A DNA stretch of 13,033 nt from positions 1-13,033 of the forward strand of contig JALVPS010000313.1 in the NCBI GenBank assembly GCA_027031685.1, written 5' to 3'. Below the pieces are notes generated by a model that was not told the DNA's origin, ran no database searches, and saw only the letters and a program-made list of their open reading frames with translations. This document shows, one piece after another, positions 1-9,251 of the stretch. Source of the DNA: Gammaproteobacteria bacterium (GTDB lineage: Bacteria; Pseudomonadota; Gammaproteobacteria; UWMA-0217). Each line of letters begins with the position of its first letter. The stretch's first letter is position 1. Position numbers and translations under genes: made by a program.

Positions 1-278
1 TGCGTGGCAAGACCACCATCACCGACCTGATGGTGATCGTCACCGGCACCTCCACCCGCCACGTCAAGGCGCTGGCCGACTCGGTGGTGCACAAGGCCAA
101 GCAGGCCGGCGTGCAGCCGTTGGGCACCGAGGGCGAGCGCGCCATGGAGTGGATCCTGGTGGATCTCAACGACGTGGTGGTGCACGTCATGCTGCAGGAG
201 GTGCGCGACTTCTACAATCTGGAAAAGCTGTGGGCCACCACCGTGCCGGCCGCCGGCGTGGCCGGTGGCGCCTCCTGA
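1..278 (+). CDS. rsfS: Ribosome silencing factor RsfS (3' part)
   Basis: This is the C-terminal 91 residues of RsfS (formerly RsfA/YbeB/Iojap), read in frame from base 3; the gene begins left of the window. The family binds ribosomal protein uL14 on the 50S subunit and blocks joining to 30S, lowering translation when nutrients are scarce. The visible sequence has the family hallmarks in order: RGKTTITDLMVIVTGTSTRH, then GTEGE, the W-I-L-V-D-L-x-D-V-V-V-H-V-M core strand, and the terminal F-Y-N-L-E-K-L-W. Compared with the 105-residue E. coli protein, about 27 N-terminal residues are missing. A short Ala/Gly tail of about 14 residues follows LEKLW and is not in the E. coli protein. The stop lies 3 nt before the rlmH start, the usual rsfS-rlmH pairing. 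Confidence 0.96.
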   Translation, partial: RGKTTITDLMVIVTGTSTRHVKALADSVVHKAKQAGVQPLGTEGERAMEWILVDLNDVVVHVMLQEVRDFYNLEKLWATTVPAAGVAGGAS

Positions 279-281
279 GCG

Positions 282-755
282 GTGCGCCTCCGGCTGGTGG
301 CGGTGGGCCAGCGCATGCCGGACTGGGTGCAGCAGGGCTACCGCGAGTACGCCCGCCGCCTGCCCCGTGAGTGTTGCCTGGAACTGATCGAGATCCCCGC
401 CGAGGCGCGCGGCCGCAAGGCCGACCTGGCGCGCCTGCTGCGCCGCGAGGGCGAGCGCCAGTTGGCCGCCGTGCCGCGCGGTGACCGGGTGGTGGCCCTG
501 GACGTGGCTGGCCAGCCCTGGGACACGCCGCGCCTGGCCGGGCAGCTGGCGCGCTGGCTGGCGGACGGGCGCGACGTGAGCCTGCTGGTGGGCGGTCCGG
601 AGGGGCTGGCGCCGGCCTGCCTGGCCCGCGCCGAACAGCGCTGGTCGCTATCGCCCCTCACCTTGCCCCATCCCCTGGTGCGGGTGGTGGTGGCCGAGGC
701 CCTGTACCGCGCCTGGAGCCTGCTGCGCAACCACCCCTACCACCGTGGCGGATGA
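282..755 (+). CDS. rlmH: 23S rRNA pseudouridine-1915 N3-methyltransferase RlmH
   Basis: RlmH is a small SPOUT-class, S-adenosylmethionine-dependent methyltransferase that acts on assembled 70S ribosomes and methylates pseudouridine 1915 in helix 69 of 23S rRNA. The 157-residue product is close to the 155 residues of E. coli and collinear with it. It begins M-R-L-R-L-V-A-V-G-Q-x-M-P-D-W-V-Q and has a central DVSLLVGGPEG (GGPEG at residues 104-108, the SAM-binding knot). It ends SLSPLTLPHPLVRVVVAEALYRAW...NHPYHR, the knot and rRNA-facing tail. The GTG start at 282 is chosen because the conserved N-terminus begins exactly there; it lies 3 nt after the rsfS stop. There is no strong Shine-Dalgarno sequence, so translation is probably coupled to rsfS. 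Confidence 0.97.
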   Translation: MRLRLVAVGQRMPDWVQQGYREYARRLPRECCLELIEIPAEARGRKADLARLLRREGERQLAAVPRGDRVVALDVAGQPWDTPRLAGQLARWLADGRDVSLLVGGPEGLAPACLARAEQRWSLSPLTLPHPLVRVVVAEALYRAWSLLRNHPYHRGG

Positions 756-770
756 TCCGATCCCCATGCC

Positions 771-808
771 AGAAAATAAATGAAAAACAGTATGTAACCA
801 ACTGACAA

Positions 809-830
<22 letters not shown>
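771..830 (+). promoter_or_regulatory. A-rich, low-GC island over the maf start
   Basis: By hand count this 60-nt segment has 16 G/C (27 %), in a neighbourhood of about 70 % GC. It covers most of the rlmH-maf gap and the first seven codons of maf (M-R-E-K-N-Q-I, with A-rich codons rarely used elsewhere in the window). There is no clear Shine-Dalgarno before the ATG at 809. A low-structure, A-rich initiation region is therefore a reasonable reading. It could also hold a promoter for the maf-rng-yhdP run: TATGTA at 791-796 is a weak -10 candidate with no good -35. On the opposite strand AACCAA (796-801) and AAAATA (773-778) read as TTGGTT-17-TATTTT, but such hexamers occur by chance in AT-rich DNA. 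Confidence 0.35.
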
Positions 831-1413
<583 letters not shown>

Positions 1414-1417
<4 letters not shown>

Positions 1418-2892
1418 CCAATATCAGCACCGAGGTGCTCATCAACGTCACGCCCCAGGAGACGCGCGTGGCCATCGTCGAGAACGGCGTGCTGCAGGAG
1501 GTGGCCATCGAGCGCTCGCGGCGGCGCGGCCTGGTGGGCAATGTGTACAAGGGCAAGGTGTGCCGCGTGCTGCCGGGCATGGAGGCGGCCTTCGTGGACA
1601 TCGGCCTGGAGAAGGCCGCCTTCCTGCACGCCTCGGACGTCATCGCCGAGACGCGCGACGAGCAGGCCGAGCCGGCCAACCACCACCCGCGCTCCATCTC
1701 TGCCCTGCTGCAGGAGGGGCAGAGCGTGCTGGTGCAGGTGGTCAAGGACCCGCTGGGCAGCAAGGGCGCGCGCCTCACCACGCAGATCACCATCCCTTCC
1801 CGCTACCTGGTGCTCATGCCCTATGGCAGCAACATCGGCGTCTCCAGCCGCATTGAGGAGTCCGCCGAGCGCGAGCGGTTGCGCGGCCTGGTGGAGCGCC
1901 TGCGCGGCGAGCGCGAGCACGGCTTCATCCTGCGCACCGCCGCCGAGGGCGTGTCGGAGGACGAGCTGCGCCAGGACATCGAGTTCCTGTACCGGGTGTG
2001 GAACCGCATCCTGGAGCGGGAGCGCAGCAGCCAGCCGGGCGCCTGCGTGTACTGCGACCTGCCGCTGGTCAAGCGCACCCTGCGCGACATGGTGGGCGTG
2101 GAGTGCGACCGCGTGCTGGTGGACTCGCGCGAGACCTGCCGCGAGCTGACCGAGTTCGTGGAGAGCTACGTGCCGGAGATGGCCGGCAAGGTGTCGCACT
2201 ACACCGGTGAGCGGCCCATCTTCGAGCTGTACAACGTGGAGGACGAGATACTCAAGGCCCTGGAGCGCAAGGTGCTGCTCAAGTCCGGTGGCCACCTCAT
2301 CTTCGACCAGACCGAGTCCATGACCACCATCGACGTCAACACCGGCGGCTTCGTGGGCTCGCGCAACCTGGAGGAGACCATCTTCAAGACCAACCTGGAG
2401 GCGGCCCACGCCATCGCCCGCCAGCTGCGCCTGCGCAACCTGGGCGGCATCATCATCATCGACTTCATCGACATGCTGGAGCCGGAGCACCGCCGCCAGG
2501 TGCTGCGCGCCCTGGAGAAGGCGCTGGAGAAGGACCATGCGCGCAGCCAGGTGTGCGACGTCTCGCCCCTGGGCCTGGTGGAGATGACCCGCAAGCGCAC
2601 CCGCGAGAGCCTGGAGCACACCCTGTGCGAGCCCTGCCCCTACTGCAACGGCAAGGGCTACATCAAGACCGCCGAGACGGCCTGCTACGAGCTGTTTCGC
2701 GAGATCCTGCGCGAGGCACGCCAGTACGACGCGCGCGAGCTGCTGGTGCTGGCCTCACAGGAGATCGTCGACCTGCTGCTGGACGAGGAATCGGCCAGCC
2801 TGGCCGAGCTGCAGCAGTTCATCGACATCCCCATCACCTACCAGGTCGAGACCCAGTACACCCAGGAGCAGTTCGACGTCGTGCCGGTGTGA
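1414..2892 (+). CDS. rng: Ribonuclease G
   Basis: RNase G is an endoribonuclease of the RNase E/G family that matures the 5' end of 16S rRNA and cleaves some mRNAs in A/U-rich single strands. The 492-residue product matches E. coli RNase G (489) and has no long C-terminal degradosome scaffold, so it is RNase G rather than RNase E. In order it shows the N-terminal strand region ending V-A-I-E-R-S, an S1 domain from about residue 35 (G-N-V-Y-K-G-K-V...A-F-V-D-I-G), and a 5'-sensor/RNase H-like region. The catalytic Asp is in T-T-I-D-V-N-T-G (Asp307), with a second in I-I-D-F-I-D-M (Asp350). The zinc-link C-P-Y-C (Cys408, Cys411) is followed by N-G-K-G-Y-I-K-T. The spacing of these sites equals that of E. 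coli RNase E (Asp303, Asp346, Cys404/407). The ATG lies inside the maf stop (ATGA), so translation is probably coupled. The open frame continues upstream to 1135, but that part is maf in another frame. Confidence 0.97.
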
Positions 2893-2916
2893 GGCCGGGC
2901 GGCGTCATCCCCGATC

Positions 2917-5900
2917 ATGCGTCTCATCCTGTTGCGCGGCATCTCCCTCGGCTGGCGCCTGCTGGCCGGGCTGCTGGTGGCGGGTGCCCTGCTGCTGGTG
3001 GCGGCGCGCCTGGCCCTGCCCCTGGCCGAGGACTACCGCCAGGCCATCACCGCCTTCGTGTCGCGGCACATTCCCCAGGAGCTGGCCGTGGGGCGCATTG
3101 AGACGGGCTGGCGCGGGCTGGCGCCGCGCCTGGTGCTGCACGGGCTGACCCTGCGCGACCCGGCCAGCGGTGAGCGGCTGCTGGCCTTCCGGCGGCTGGA
3201 GGTGGTGCTGGACCCGTGGCTGTCGCTGCGCAACGGGCGCCTCACGGCGCGCCGCGTGCTGCTGGCCGGCACCCGTCTGGACGTGCTGCGTGACGCCGAG
3301 GGCCGCATCCGCCTGCGTGGCTTCCGGCCCGGCCGGGCCCGTCTGCTGCGCCGGGTGCTGCGCTACCTGGACGATGTATCTGGCACCCGCCTGCGCCTGC
3401 AGGACGTGGCCGTCAACTGGCAGGACGCGCGCTGGCAGCGCAACCTGCATGTGCGGCTCGACCGCCTCGACCTGTGCCTGGACGACGAGCGGCTGGCCGT
3501 GCGCGGCGGCATCGCCCTGCGTGATGCCCCGGAGGCCACGCTGGCCTTCGTGGCGCGCCTGGACGGGCCGCTGGAACGGCCTACGGTCGTGCATGGCTGG
3601 CTGCAGCTGGCGGGCTTCCCGCTGGCCGCCCTGCCGGCGCCGTCGCCGGCAGGGTTGGCCCCGCGTGGCGAGCTGAGCGGCGAGCTGTGGGGCGACTGGC
3701 GGCCGGGCGGTGCGGTCCATCTGCTGGGCGAGCTGAGTGGACGCGCCTTGGGCTGGCGGGGGGGCGGTGGCCCGGTGACGGTGGCCGACTGGCTGCACAC
3801 CCGCCTGCGGGCGCGCGGCGACCGCCACGGCTGGCGCCTGGACCTGGACCACACCCGCCTGCGCCGCGCCGGGGCGGACTGGGACCTGGGTGGCCTCAGC
3901 CTGGCCCACGACCGCGCCCGCGGCGGGTGGCAGGGCTGGCTGGGACGGCTGGACCTGGCCCAGGCCACTGCCCTGCTGCTGGACCTGCCGGCGGCGCACC
4001 GGACGCCGTTGCAGAGGTGGCTCGACCTGCGCCCGCAAGGCGTGTTGCGTGATCTGCGCGGTCGCTGGTGGCGGGGTGCGGACGGCATGCCGCGTTGGTG
4101 GGTGGCCGGTCGGGGCGAGCGGCTGGCCTGGCTGGACCGCGAGTGGCTGCCCGGCCTGAGCGGCGTCAGCGGGCGCTTCCTGGCCGGCGGGGAGGGCGGG
4201 GCGGCGCGCCTGGACGCCGGTGGCCTGACCCTGCACTACCCGCGCCTGTTCCGCGAGGACATCGCCGTGCAGCGCCTGCGCGCCGGTCTGCGCTGGTGGC
4301 GCGCCGGAGCCGGCTGGCGGGGGGCGGCCGACGTGACCGAGCTGGCCACGCCCGACTTCACCGCCAGCGGCAGCGCCGTGGTCCACGCCAGGGCGGGGGC
4401 GAGGCCCGGCCTGCTGGCCGACTTCCAGGTGCCGCAGGTGGCCCTGGCCCGGGTGCGCCACTACCTGCCGTACCAGATCATGCGCCCCCCGCTGGTGCGC
4501 TGGCTGCGTGGGGCCTTCACCGCTGGCCGGGGGCACGACCTGCATTTCACCTGGGACGGTGAGCTGTCCCGCTTCGCCCTGCGCGATGGCCGGGCGCGCC
4601 TGCGCGGCGGCCTCGACGTGCGGGGTGGCGGCCTGCACTACCACCCGGACTGGCCCGACCTGCACGCCCTGCGCGGCCAGGTGCGCTTCGTGGACGCCGG
4701 CCTGCGGGTGGACGTCACCGGCGGGCGCGCCGGCGAGGCGCGCATCGGCGCCGCCGAGGGACGCATCGACAGCTTCTACCGGCCGGAGCTGAACCTGTCC
4801 CTGCAGGCCGGCGGGCTGCTCACCCACCTGCTGCACTACGTGCGCCACAGCCCGCTGGCGCGCGGCATGGAGGATTTCCTGGACCAGGTCGCCAGCGCCG
4901 GCACGGCAGAGGTGGAGCTGGACCTGCAACTGCCCCTCAGCCGCCGCCTCAGGCGCCGCCCGCACGTCGAGGGCACGGTCAGCCTGGCGGGCTGTTTCCT
5001 GGGGCTGGAGCGGCACGGCCTGCTGTTCGAGGACATCGCCGGCAGCGTGCTGTTCGACGACCGCAAGGTGCGCTCGCGCGGGCTGCATGCCCGCTTCCGT
5101 GGCCGACCCGTGCGGGTACGCATCACCACCGCCGACGACGATACCGTCATGGTGCGCGCGGCCGGCCGCTTCCGCGCCGGCCAGTTGCTGCCGCCCCATG
5201 CCCATCTGCTGGATGCCCTGCTGCCGGGCGAGTCGGCCTGGCGCGCCGAGCTGCGCGTCCCGCGCCGTCCGCCCGGCCGACCCGAGGCGCCGCGCGCCCC
5301 GCTGCGCCTCGTTCTGCGCTCGGACCTGGTGGGCACCACCATCGACCTGCCGCCGCCCCTGTTCAAGGCTGCCGAAATGCCCGCCGCGCTGCGCTTGGAC
5401 TATCGCTTCACGCGCCCCGCGCGCATCGCGCTGCGGCTGGACGACACCCTGCGCCTGCGCGCCGAGCTGGCCGCCCCGGGCGAGGGCGGGCTGCGGCGCG
5501 CCGTCATCGGCCTGGGCGCGGCGCGGCCCGCGTTGCCCGCCGAAGGGGTGGTCATCACCGGCCGCTGGCCGCTGCTGGACGTGGGCGCCTGGGTGCGCCG
5601 TCTGAGCGACGTGTTGACCCGGGCGCGCGCCGATGCCGTCGGCAGCCGGGCCGCCCCCGCGCCGGTCCTGCGCGCGGTGGACGTGCATCTGGGGCGGCTG
5701 CGCCTGGGCGCGCTGCGCTGGGCGCGGGTGCACCTGACCGGGCGGCCGGCCAGGGGCGGCTGGCGCCTGACGCTGGATGGCCCCGAGCTGGCCGGCACCG
5801 TGGCGCTGCCCTGGCCGTGGCGCCACGAGGCCACCCTGCGCGCCCGGCTGACGCGGCTCACCATCCCCCCCGCGCCACCCGGCGAGGGGCAGGACGGCGA

Positions 5901-6786
5901 CGACCGGCCCCTCGACCCGCGCCGCCTGCCGGCCCTGGCCCTGGACGTGGACGACTTCGTCTGGCGCGGCCACCACCAGGGGCGGGTACGGCTGCGCAGC
6001 CAGGCCATCCCGGCCGGCCTGCGCCTGACCGAGGTGATGCTGGACGCCGACGACCTGCAGGTGGCCATGAGCGGCACCTGGCGCATGCTGCGCGGCGGGC
6101 CGCGCAGCGAGGTGGAACTGTTCGCCACCGGCGAGGATGTGGGCGCCGTGCTGGAGAACCTGGGCCTCACCAACGCCCTGGGCCATGGCCAGGGCACCCT
6201 GGCCGGCGATCTGGCCTGGCGCGGCGCGCCGTTCCGCATCGATCTGGCCAGCCTGCATGGGCGGCTGGAGGTGGACCTGCGCGACGGCCTGCTGCGCAAG
6301 GTGGATCCCGGCCTGGGCCGGCTCATCGGGCTGCTCAGCGTGGACCGCCTGCCGCGCCGCCTGGCGCTGGACTTCTCCGACGTGGCGGGGGAGGGCTTTC
6401 GCTACGACCGGTTGGCCGGCAGCGCCCGCATCGCCGGCGGCGTGCTGCACACCGACGGCCTGCGCATCGAGGGCGCTGCCGCCACCCTCCTGCTGTCGGG
6501 CGACACCGACCTGCGCCGGCACCGCTTCGACATGCGCCTGGAGCTGATCCCCAAGGTGAGCGCCAGCGCACCGCTGGCTGCCGGGCTGCTGGCCGGGCCG
6601 CAGGCCGGCGCCCTGGTGTACCTCTTCGATCGCCTGTTCCGCGAGGCGGGGGTGGACTTCAACCGCGCCGTGTCGCTGGAGTTCGCCATCACCGGCACCT
6701 GGGAGGCGCCGCGCCTGGAACCGCTGCAGGCGGCGCCGGAGCCCGAGCCGCCGGGCGAGCAGCCGCTCTATCCGGGAGGTGAGTGA
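2917..6786 (+). CDS. yhdP: YhdP, AsmA-like envelope lipid-transport protein
   Basis: YhdP is a very large inner-membrane-anchored periplasmic protein of the AsmA-like group. In E. coli it works with TamB and YdbH in moving phospholipids to the outer membrane. The product here has 1289 residues (E. coli about 1266). A basic start (M-R-L-I-L-L-R-G) leads into one membrane segment at about residues 10-32. A long run of repeated beta-strand-like sequence follows, full of alternating Leu/Arg and G-x-L-x-L patterns. It includes the N-terminal R-I-E-T-G-W-R-G-L-A-P-R-L-V-L block and the C-terminal AsmA-like part (A-L-D-F-S-D-V-A-G-E-G-F-R-Y-D, then G-V-L-H-T-D-G-L-R-I-E-G). Near the end L-A-A-G-L-L-A-G-P-Q-A-G precedes a short Pro/Glu-rich tail of about 20 residues. 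The ATG is 24 nt after the rng stop and there is no clear Shine-Dalgarno. Position after rng is the common gammaproteobacterial arrangement. Confidence 0.95.
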   Translation: MRLILLRGISLGWRLLAGLLVAGALLLVAARLALPLAEDYRQAITAFVSRHIPQELAVGRIETGWRGLAPRLVLHGLTLRDPASGERLLAFRRLEVVLDPWLSLRNGRLTARRVLLAGTRLDVLRDAEGRIRLRGFRPGRARLLRRVLRYLDDVSGTRLRLQDVAVNWQDARWQRNLHVRLDRLDLCLDDERLAVRGGIALRDAPEATLAFVARLDGPLERPTVVHGWLQLAGFPLAALPAPSPAGLAPRGELSGELWGDWRPGGAVHLLGELSGRALGWRGGGGPVTVADWLHTRLRARGDRHGWRLDLDHTRLRRAGADWDLGGLSLAHDRARGGWQGWLGRLDLAQATALLLDLPAAHRTPLQRWLDLRPQGVLRDLRGRWWRGADGMPRWWVAGRGERLAWLDREWLPGLSGVSGRFLAGGEGGAARLDAGGLTLHYPRLFREDIAVQRLRAGLRWWRAGAGWRGAADVTELATPDFTASGSAVVHARAGARPGLLADFQVPQVALARVRHYLPYQIMRPPLVRWLRGAFTAGRGHDLHFTWDGELSRFALRDGRARLRGGLDVRGGGLHYHPDWPDLHALRGQVRFVDAGLRVDVTGGRAGEARIGAAEGRIDSFYRPELNLSLQAGGLLTHLLHYVRHSPLARGMEDFLDQVASAGTAEVELDLQLPLSRRLRRRPHVEGTVSLAGCFLGLERHGLLFEDIAGSVLFDDRKVRSRGLHARFRGRPVRVRITTADDDTVMVRAAGRFRAGQLLPPHAHLLDALLPGESAWRAELRVPRRPPGRPEAPRAPLRLVLRSDLVGTTIDLPPPLFKAAEMPAALRLDYRFTRPARIALRLDDTLRLRAELAAPGEGGLRRAVIGLGAARPALPAEGVVITGRWPLLDVGAWVRRLSDVLTRARADAVGSRAAPAPVLRAVDVHLGRLRLGALRWARVHLTGRPARGGWRLTLDGPELAGTVALPWPWRHEATLRARLTRLTIPPAPPGEGQDGDDRPLDPRRLPALALDVDDFVWRGHHQGRVRLRSQAIPAGLRLTEVMLDADDLQVAMSGTWRMLRGGPRSEVELFATGEDVGAVLENLGLTNALGHGQGTLAGDLAWRGAPFRIDLASLHGRLEVDLRDGLLRKVDPGLGRLIGLLSVDRLPRRLALDFSDVAGEGFRYDRLAGSARIAGGVLHTDGLRIEGAAATLLLSGDTDLRRHRFDMRLELIPKVSASAPLAAGLLAGPQAGALVYLFDRLFREAGVDFNRAVSLEFAITGTWEAPRLEPLQAAPEPEPPGEQPLYPGGE

Positions 6787-6890
6787 AGTGTGACGCAGCA
6801 CGTCTGCAGGGTGTTGATGGTACATGGCTTTTTGGGGCCATACCTGCTAGCTTCTTCGACTGTAGACGCCACCCGGAAGACGCAAGACCC
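6787..6890 (+). promoter_or_regulatory. yhdP-nit spacer, possible weak promoter
   Basis: This 104-nt stretch has lower GC than its flanks, with T-rich runs around 6828-6833 and 6850-6857. TTGATG (6814-6819) is a fair -35 box, but the -10 candidates downstream (CATACC at 6839-6844, TAGCTT at 6848-6853) are weak and poorly spaced. ATGGC (6824-6828) and GCCAT (6837-6841) form a 5-bp hairpin with an 8-nt loop. No strong terminator is seen. The segment may give nit-tldD-tldE its own promoter, but the sequence alone does not prove it. GGAAGA at 6875-6880 could be a distant ribosome-binding site for nit. Confidence 0.25.
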
Positions 6891-7721
6891 GTGGGAATCT
6901 TCGCCGCCATTCAAATGGCCTCCGGCCCGCAGGTGCCGGCCAACCTGCTCACCGCCGAACGGCTCATCGGCGAGGCCGCGCGCCAGGGCGCGCAGTTCGT
7001 CGTGCTGCCCGAGAATTTCGCCATGATGGGCCTCGACGAGGCCGACAAGCTGGCCATCCGCGAGCGCCCCGGCGAGGGGCCGCTGCAGGACTTCCTGGCC
7101 GAGCAGGCGCGCCAGCACGGGGTGTGGATCGATGGCGGCACCATTCCCATCGAGAGCGACGACCCCGGGCGCGTGTACGCCGCCTCGCTGGTCTACGATC
7201 CGCAGGGCGAGCTCGTCGCCCGCTACGACAAGATGCACCTGTTCGACGTGGAGCTGCTGGACACCGAGGAGCGTTACCACGAATCCGGCACCACCAAGAG
7301 TGGCACGCGCACCGTGGTGGTGGACACGCCCTTCGGCAAGGTAGGCATCGCCGTGTGCTACGACCTGCGCTTCCCCGAGCTGTTTCGCGACCTGCTCGAC
7401 CTGGGCGCCGAGATCGTGGTCATCCCGGCCGCCTTCACCGCCCTCACCGGCAAGGCCCACTGGGAGGTCCTGCTGCGTGCGCGGGCCATCGAGAACCTGG
7501 TGTACGTGGTGGCGGCCGCCCAGGGCGGCTATCACATCAACGGCCGCGCCACCTGGGGGCACAGCATGATCGTCGATCCCTGGGGCAACATCATCGCCGG
7601 GCTGGACTCCACCGCGCCGGGAGTGGTGCTGGGCGAGATCAAGCGCGACTATCTCGCCTCCACCCGCCAGTCCTTCCCCACCATCGAACACCGCCGCATC
7701 TCCTGCCGGGTGACTCCGTGA
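6891..7721 (+). CDS. Nitrilase-superfamily amidase (Nit1/YbeM-like, probable deaminated-glutathione amidase)
   Basis: This is a cytoplasmic carbon-nitrogen hydrolase of 276 residues. The Glu-Lys-Cys triad is clear: Glu41 in L-P-E-N-F-A-M-M-G, Lys114 in Y-D-K-M-H-L-F-D-V-E-L, and Cys156 in V-C-Y-D-L-R-F-P-E-L-F-R. The K-M-H-L-F-D-V and C-Y-D-L-R-F-P-E signatures are those of the Nit1/YbeM branch, known to repair deaminated glutathione (a transaminase side product). The specific substrate here is inferred. The frame is open back to 6783, but homology (G-I-F-A-A-I-Q-M-A-S-G) begins at the GTG at 6891, so that start is preferred, with GGAAGA at 6875-6880 as a weak and rather distant ribosome-binding site. 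The stop overlaps the tldD GTG start (GTGA). This amidase is a frequent neighbour of yhdP and tldD in Gammaproteobacteria. Confidence 0.92.
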   Translation: MGIFAAIQMASGPQVPANLLTAERLIGEAARQGAQFVVLPENFAMMGLDEADKLAIRERPGEGPLQDFLAEQARQHGVWIDGGTIPIESDDPGRVYAASLVYDPQGELVARYDKMHLFDVELLDTEERYHESGTTKSGTRTVVVDTPFGKVGIAVCYDLRFPELFRDLLDLGAEIVVIPAAFTALTGKAHWEVLLRARAIENLVYVVAAAQGGYHINGRATWGHSMIVDPWGNIIAGLDSTAPGVVLGEIKRDYLASTRQSFPTIEHRRISCRVTP

Positions 7722-9175
7722 GCGCAGACCACAGCGACCTGCTCGAGCTGGCCAGCGCCCGCCTGCTCGCCCCGGCGGGCATGGACCTGCCCGACCTGGA
7801 GCGTGTGCTGGGCCGGCTGGCCGCGCCCGGCGTGGACTACGCCGACCTGTACTTCCAGACCACCCGCCACGAATCGTGGGTGCTGGAGGACGGCATCATC
7901 AAGGAGGGCAGCTTCAACCGCGACCAGGGCGCCGGGCTGCGGGCCATGAGCGGCGAGCAGACGGGCTTCGCCTATTCCGACCAGATCGTGCTGCCGGCCC
8001 TGGAGGAGGCGGCCCGCAACGCACGCGCCATCGCCCGCGCCGGCCAGGGCGGCAGCGCGCCGGTGCTGCATCGGGGCAGCAATGCGCCGCGCCTGTACCG
8101 GCCCGCCGACCCCCTCGACAGCCTGGGCGAGGCGGACAAGATCGCCCTGCTGCGGGCCGTGGACGCCGAGGCGCGCCGCCTCGACCCGCGCGTGCACCAA
8201 GTGATCGTCTCCCTGGCCGGCGTGCTGGACACGGTGCTGGTGGCGGCCACCGACGGCACTCTGGCGGCCGACGTGCGACCCCTGGTGCGCATGAACGTGA
8301 GCGTGTTCGTGGCGCAGGGCGGGCGCCGCGAGCACGGCACCGCCGGCGGCGGCGGGCGCGTGGACTACACCTGGTTCCGGCAGGAGGAGCGCGCCCTGGG
8401 CTACGCCCGCGAGGCGGTGCGTCAGGCCCTGGTGGCCCTGGAGGCCGAGCCGGCCCCGGCCGGCACCATGGACGTGGTGCTCGGCCCCGGCTGGCCCGGC
8501 GTACTGCTGCACGAGGCCGTGGGCCACGGCCTGGAGGGCGACTTCAACCGCAAGGGCAGCTCGGCCTTCGCCGGGCTCATGGGCCGGCAGGTGGCGGCGC
8601 GCGGGGTGACCGTGGTGGACAACGGCGCCCTGCCGGAGCGGCGCGGCTCGCTCAACGTGGACGACGAGGGGACGCCCACCCGGGAGACGGTGCTCATCGA
8701 GGACGGCATCCTGGTGGGCTACCTGCAGGACAAGCTCAACGCGCGCCTCATGGGCATGCGCCCCACCGGCAACGGCCGGCGCGAGTCTTACGCCCACCTG
8801 CCCATGCCGCGCATGACCAACACCTACATGCTGGCCGGCGAGCACGACCCGCAGGAGATCATCGCCTCCGTGGCGCGCGGCCTGTATGCCGTCAACTTCG
8901 GTGGCGGGCAGGTGGACATCACCTCCGGCAAGTTCGTGTTCTCGGCCTCCGAGGCCTACCTCATTGAGCACGGCAAGGTGACGCGGCCGGTCAAGGGCGC
9001 GACACTCATCGGCAACGGGCCGGATGTGCTCAAGCGGGTCGGCATGATCGGAAACGACCTGCGCCTGGACACCGGCGTGGGCGTGTGCGGCAAGGACGGC
9101 CAGAGCGTGCCGGTGGGTGTGGGCCAGCCCACGCTGCGCGTGGACGGCCTCACCGTGGGTGGCACCAGCGCCTGA
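7718..9175 (+). CDS. tldD: Metalloprotease TldD
   Basis: TldD is the zinc-bearing subunit of the TldD/TldE heterodimeric protease. In E. coli this enzyme trims unfolded peptides, matures microcin B17 and degrades the CcdA antitoxin. The 485-residue product (E. coli 481) has the H-E-x-x-x-H site at residues 265-270 (L-L-H-E-A-V-G-H-G-L-E-G-D-F). A conserved Cys457 lies in G-V-G-V-C-G-K-D-G-Q-S-V-P-V-G-V-G-Q-P-T. Both are shifted by three residues from the E. coli zinc ligands His262/His266/Cys454, so the metal site looks intact. The GTG at 7718 is chosen because it overlaps the nit stop and gives the expected N-terminus (V-S-A-D-H-S-D-L-L-E-L-A). GGGTG at 7708-7712 may serve as a weak ribosome-binding site. 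The frame is open upstream to 7124, but that part is nit out of frame. Confidence 0.96.
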   Translation: MSADHSDLLELASARLLAPAGMDLPDLERVLGRLAAPGVDYADLYFQTTRHESWVLEDGIIKEGSFNRDQGAGLRAMSGEQTGFAYSDQIVLPALEEAARNARAIARAGQGGSAPVLHRGSNAPRLYRPADPLDSLGEADKIALLRAVDAEARRLDPRVHQVIVSLAGVLDTVLVAATDGTLAADVRPLVRMNVSVFVAQGGRREHGTAGGGGRVDYTWFRQEERALGYAREAVRQALVALEAEPAPAGTMDVVLGPGWPGVLLHEAVGHGLEGDFNRKGSSAFAGLMGRQVAARGVTVVDNGALPERRGSLNVDDEGTPTRETVLIEDGILVGYLQDKLNARLMGMRPTGNGRRESYAHLPMPRMTNTYMLAGEHDPQEIIASVARGLYAVNFGGGQVDITSGKFVFSASEAYLIEHGKVTRPVKGATLIGNGPDVLKRVGMIGNDLRLDTGVGVCGKDGQSVPVGVGQPTLRVDGLTVGGTSA

Positions 9176-9178
9176 GCC

Positions 9179-9217
9179 GGCGCCCGCGCAGCCGACGCCA
9201 CGGTGCCCGCCGGGCGC
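9179..9217 (+). repeat. GC-rich inverted repeats between tldD and tldE
   Basis: GCGCCCG (9180-9186) is complementary to CGGGCGC (9211-9217). Within the same stretch GCCCG (9205-9209) and CGGGC (9211-9215) form a compact alternative hairpin. No T-run follows, so this is not a standard intrinsic terminator. It may lower read-through or shape the mRNA between the two subunit genes, or it may be chance in GC-rich DNA. Confidence 0.2.
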
Positions 9218-9251
9218 GCCACCATTCCCACAAAGCGGAGAACGGAACACC

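Noticed and set aside
2449..2463. A short CAT/ATC trinucleotide run.
   Set aside because: It encodes the conserved I-I-I-I-D strand of RNase G leading to catalytic Asp350, so it is coding constraint rather than a repeat element.
2905..6825. A 1306-residue open frame on the minus strand covering all of yhdP, longer than yhdP itself.
   Set aside because: Its product is a low-complexity run rich in Gln, Ala, His, Gly and Arg with no recognisable domain, as expected when GC-rich codons are read antisense. yhdP on the + strand has clear family likeness.
7124..7717. An upstream extension of tldD of nearly 200 residues.
   Set aside because: It overlaps the second half of nit out of frame. TldD homology starts at the GTG at 7718 and the resulting length (485) matches the family.
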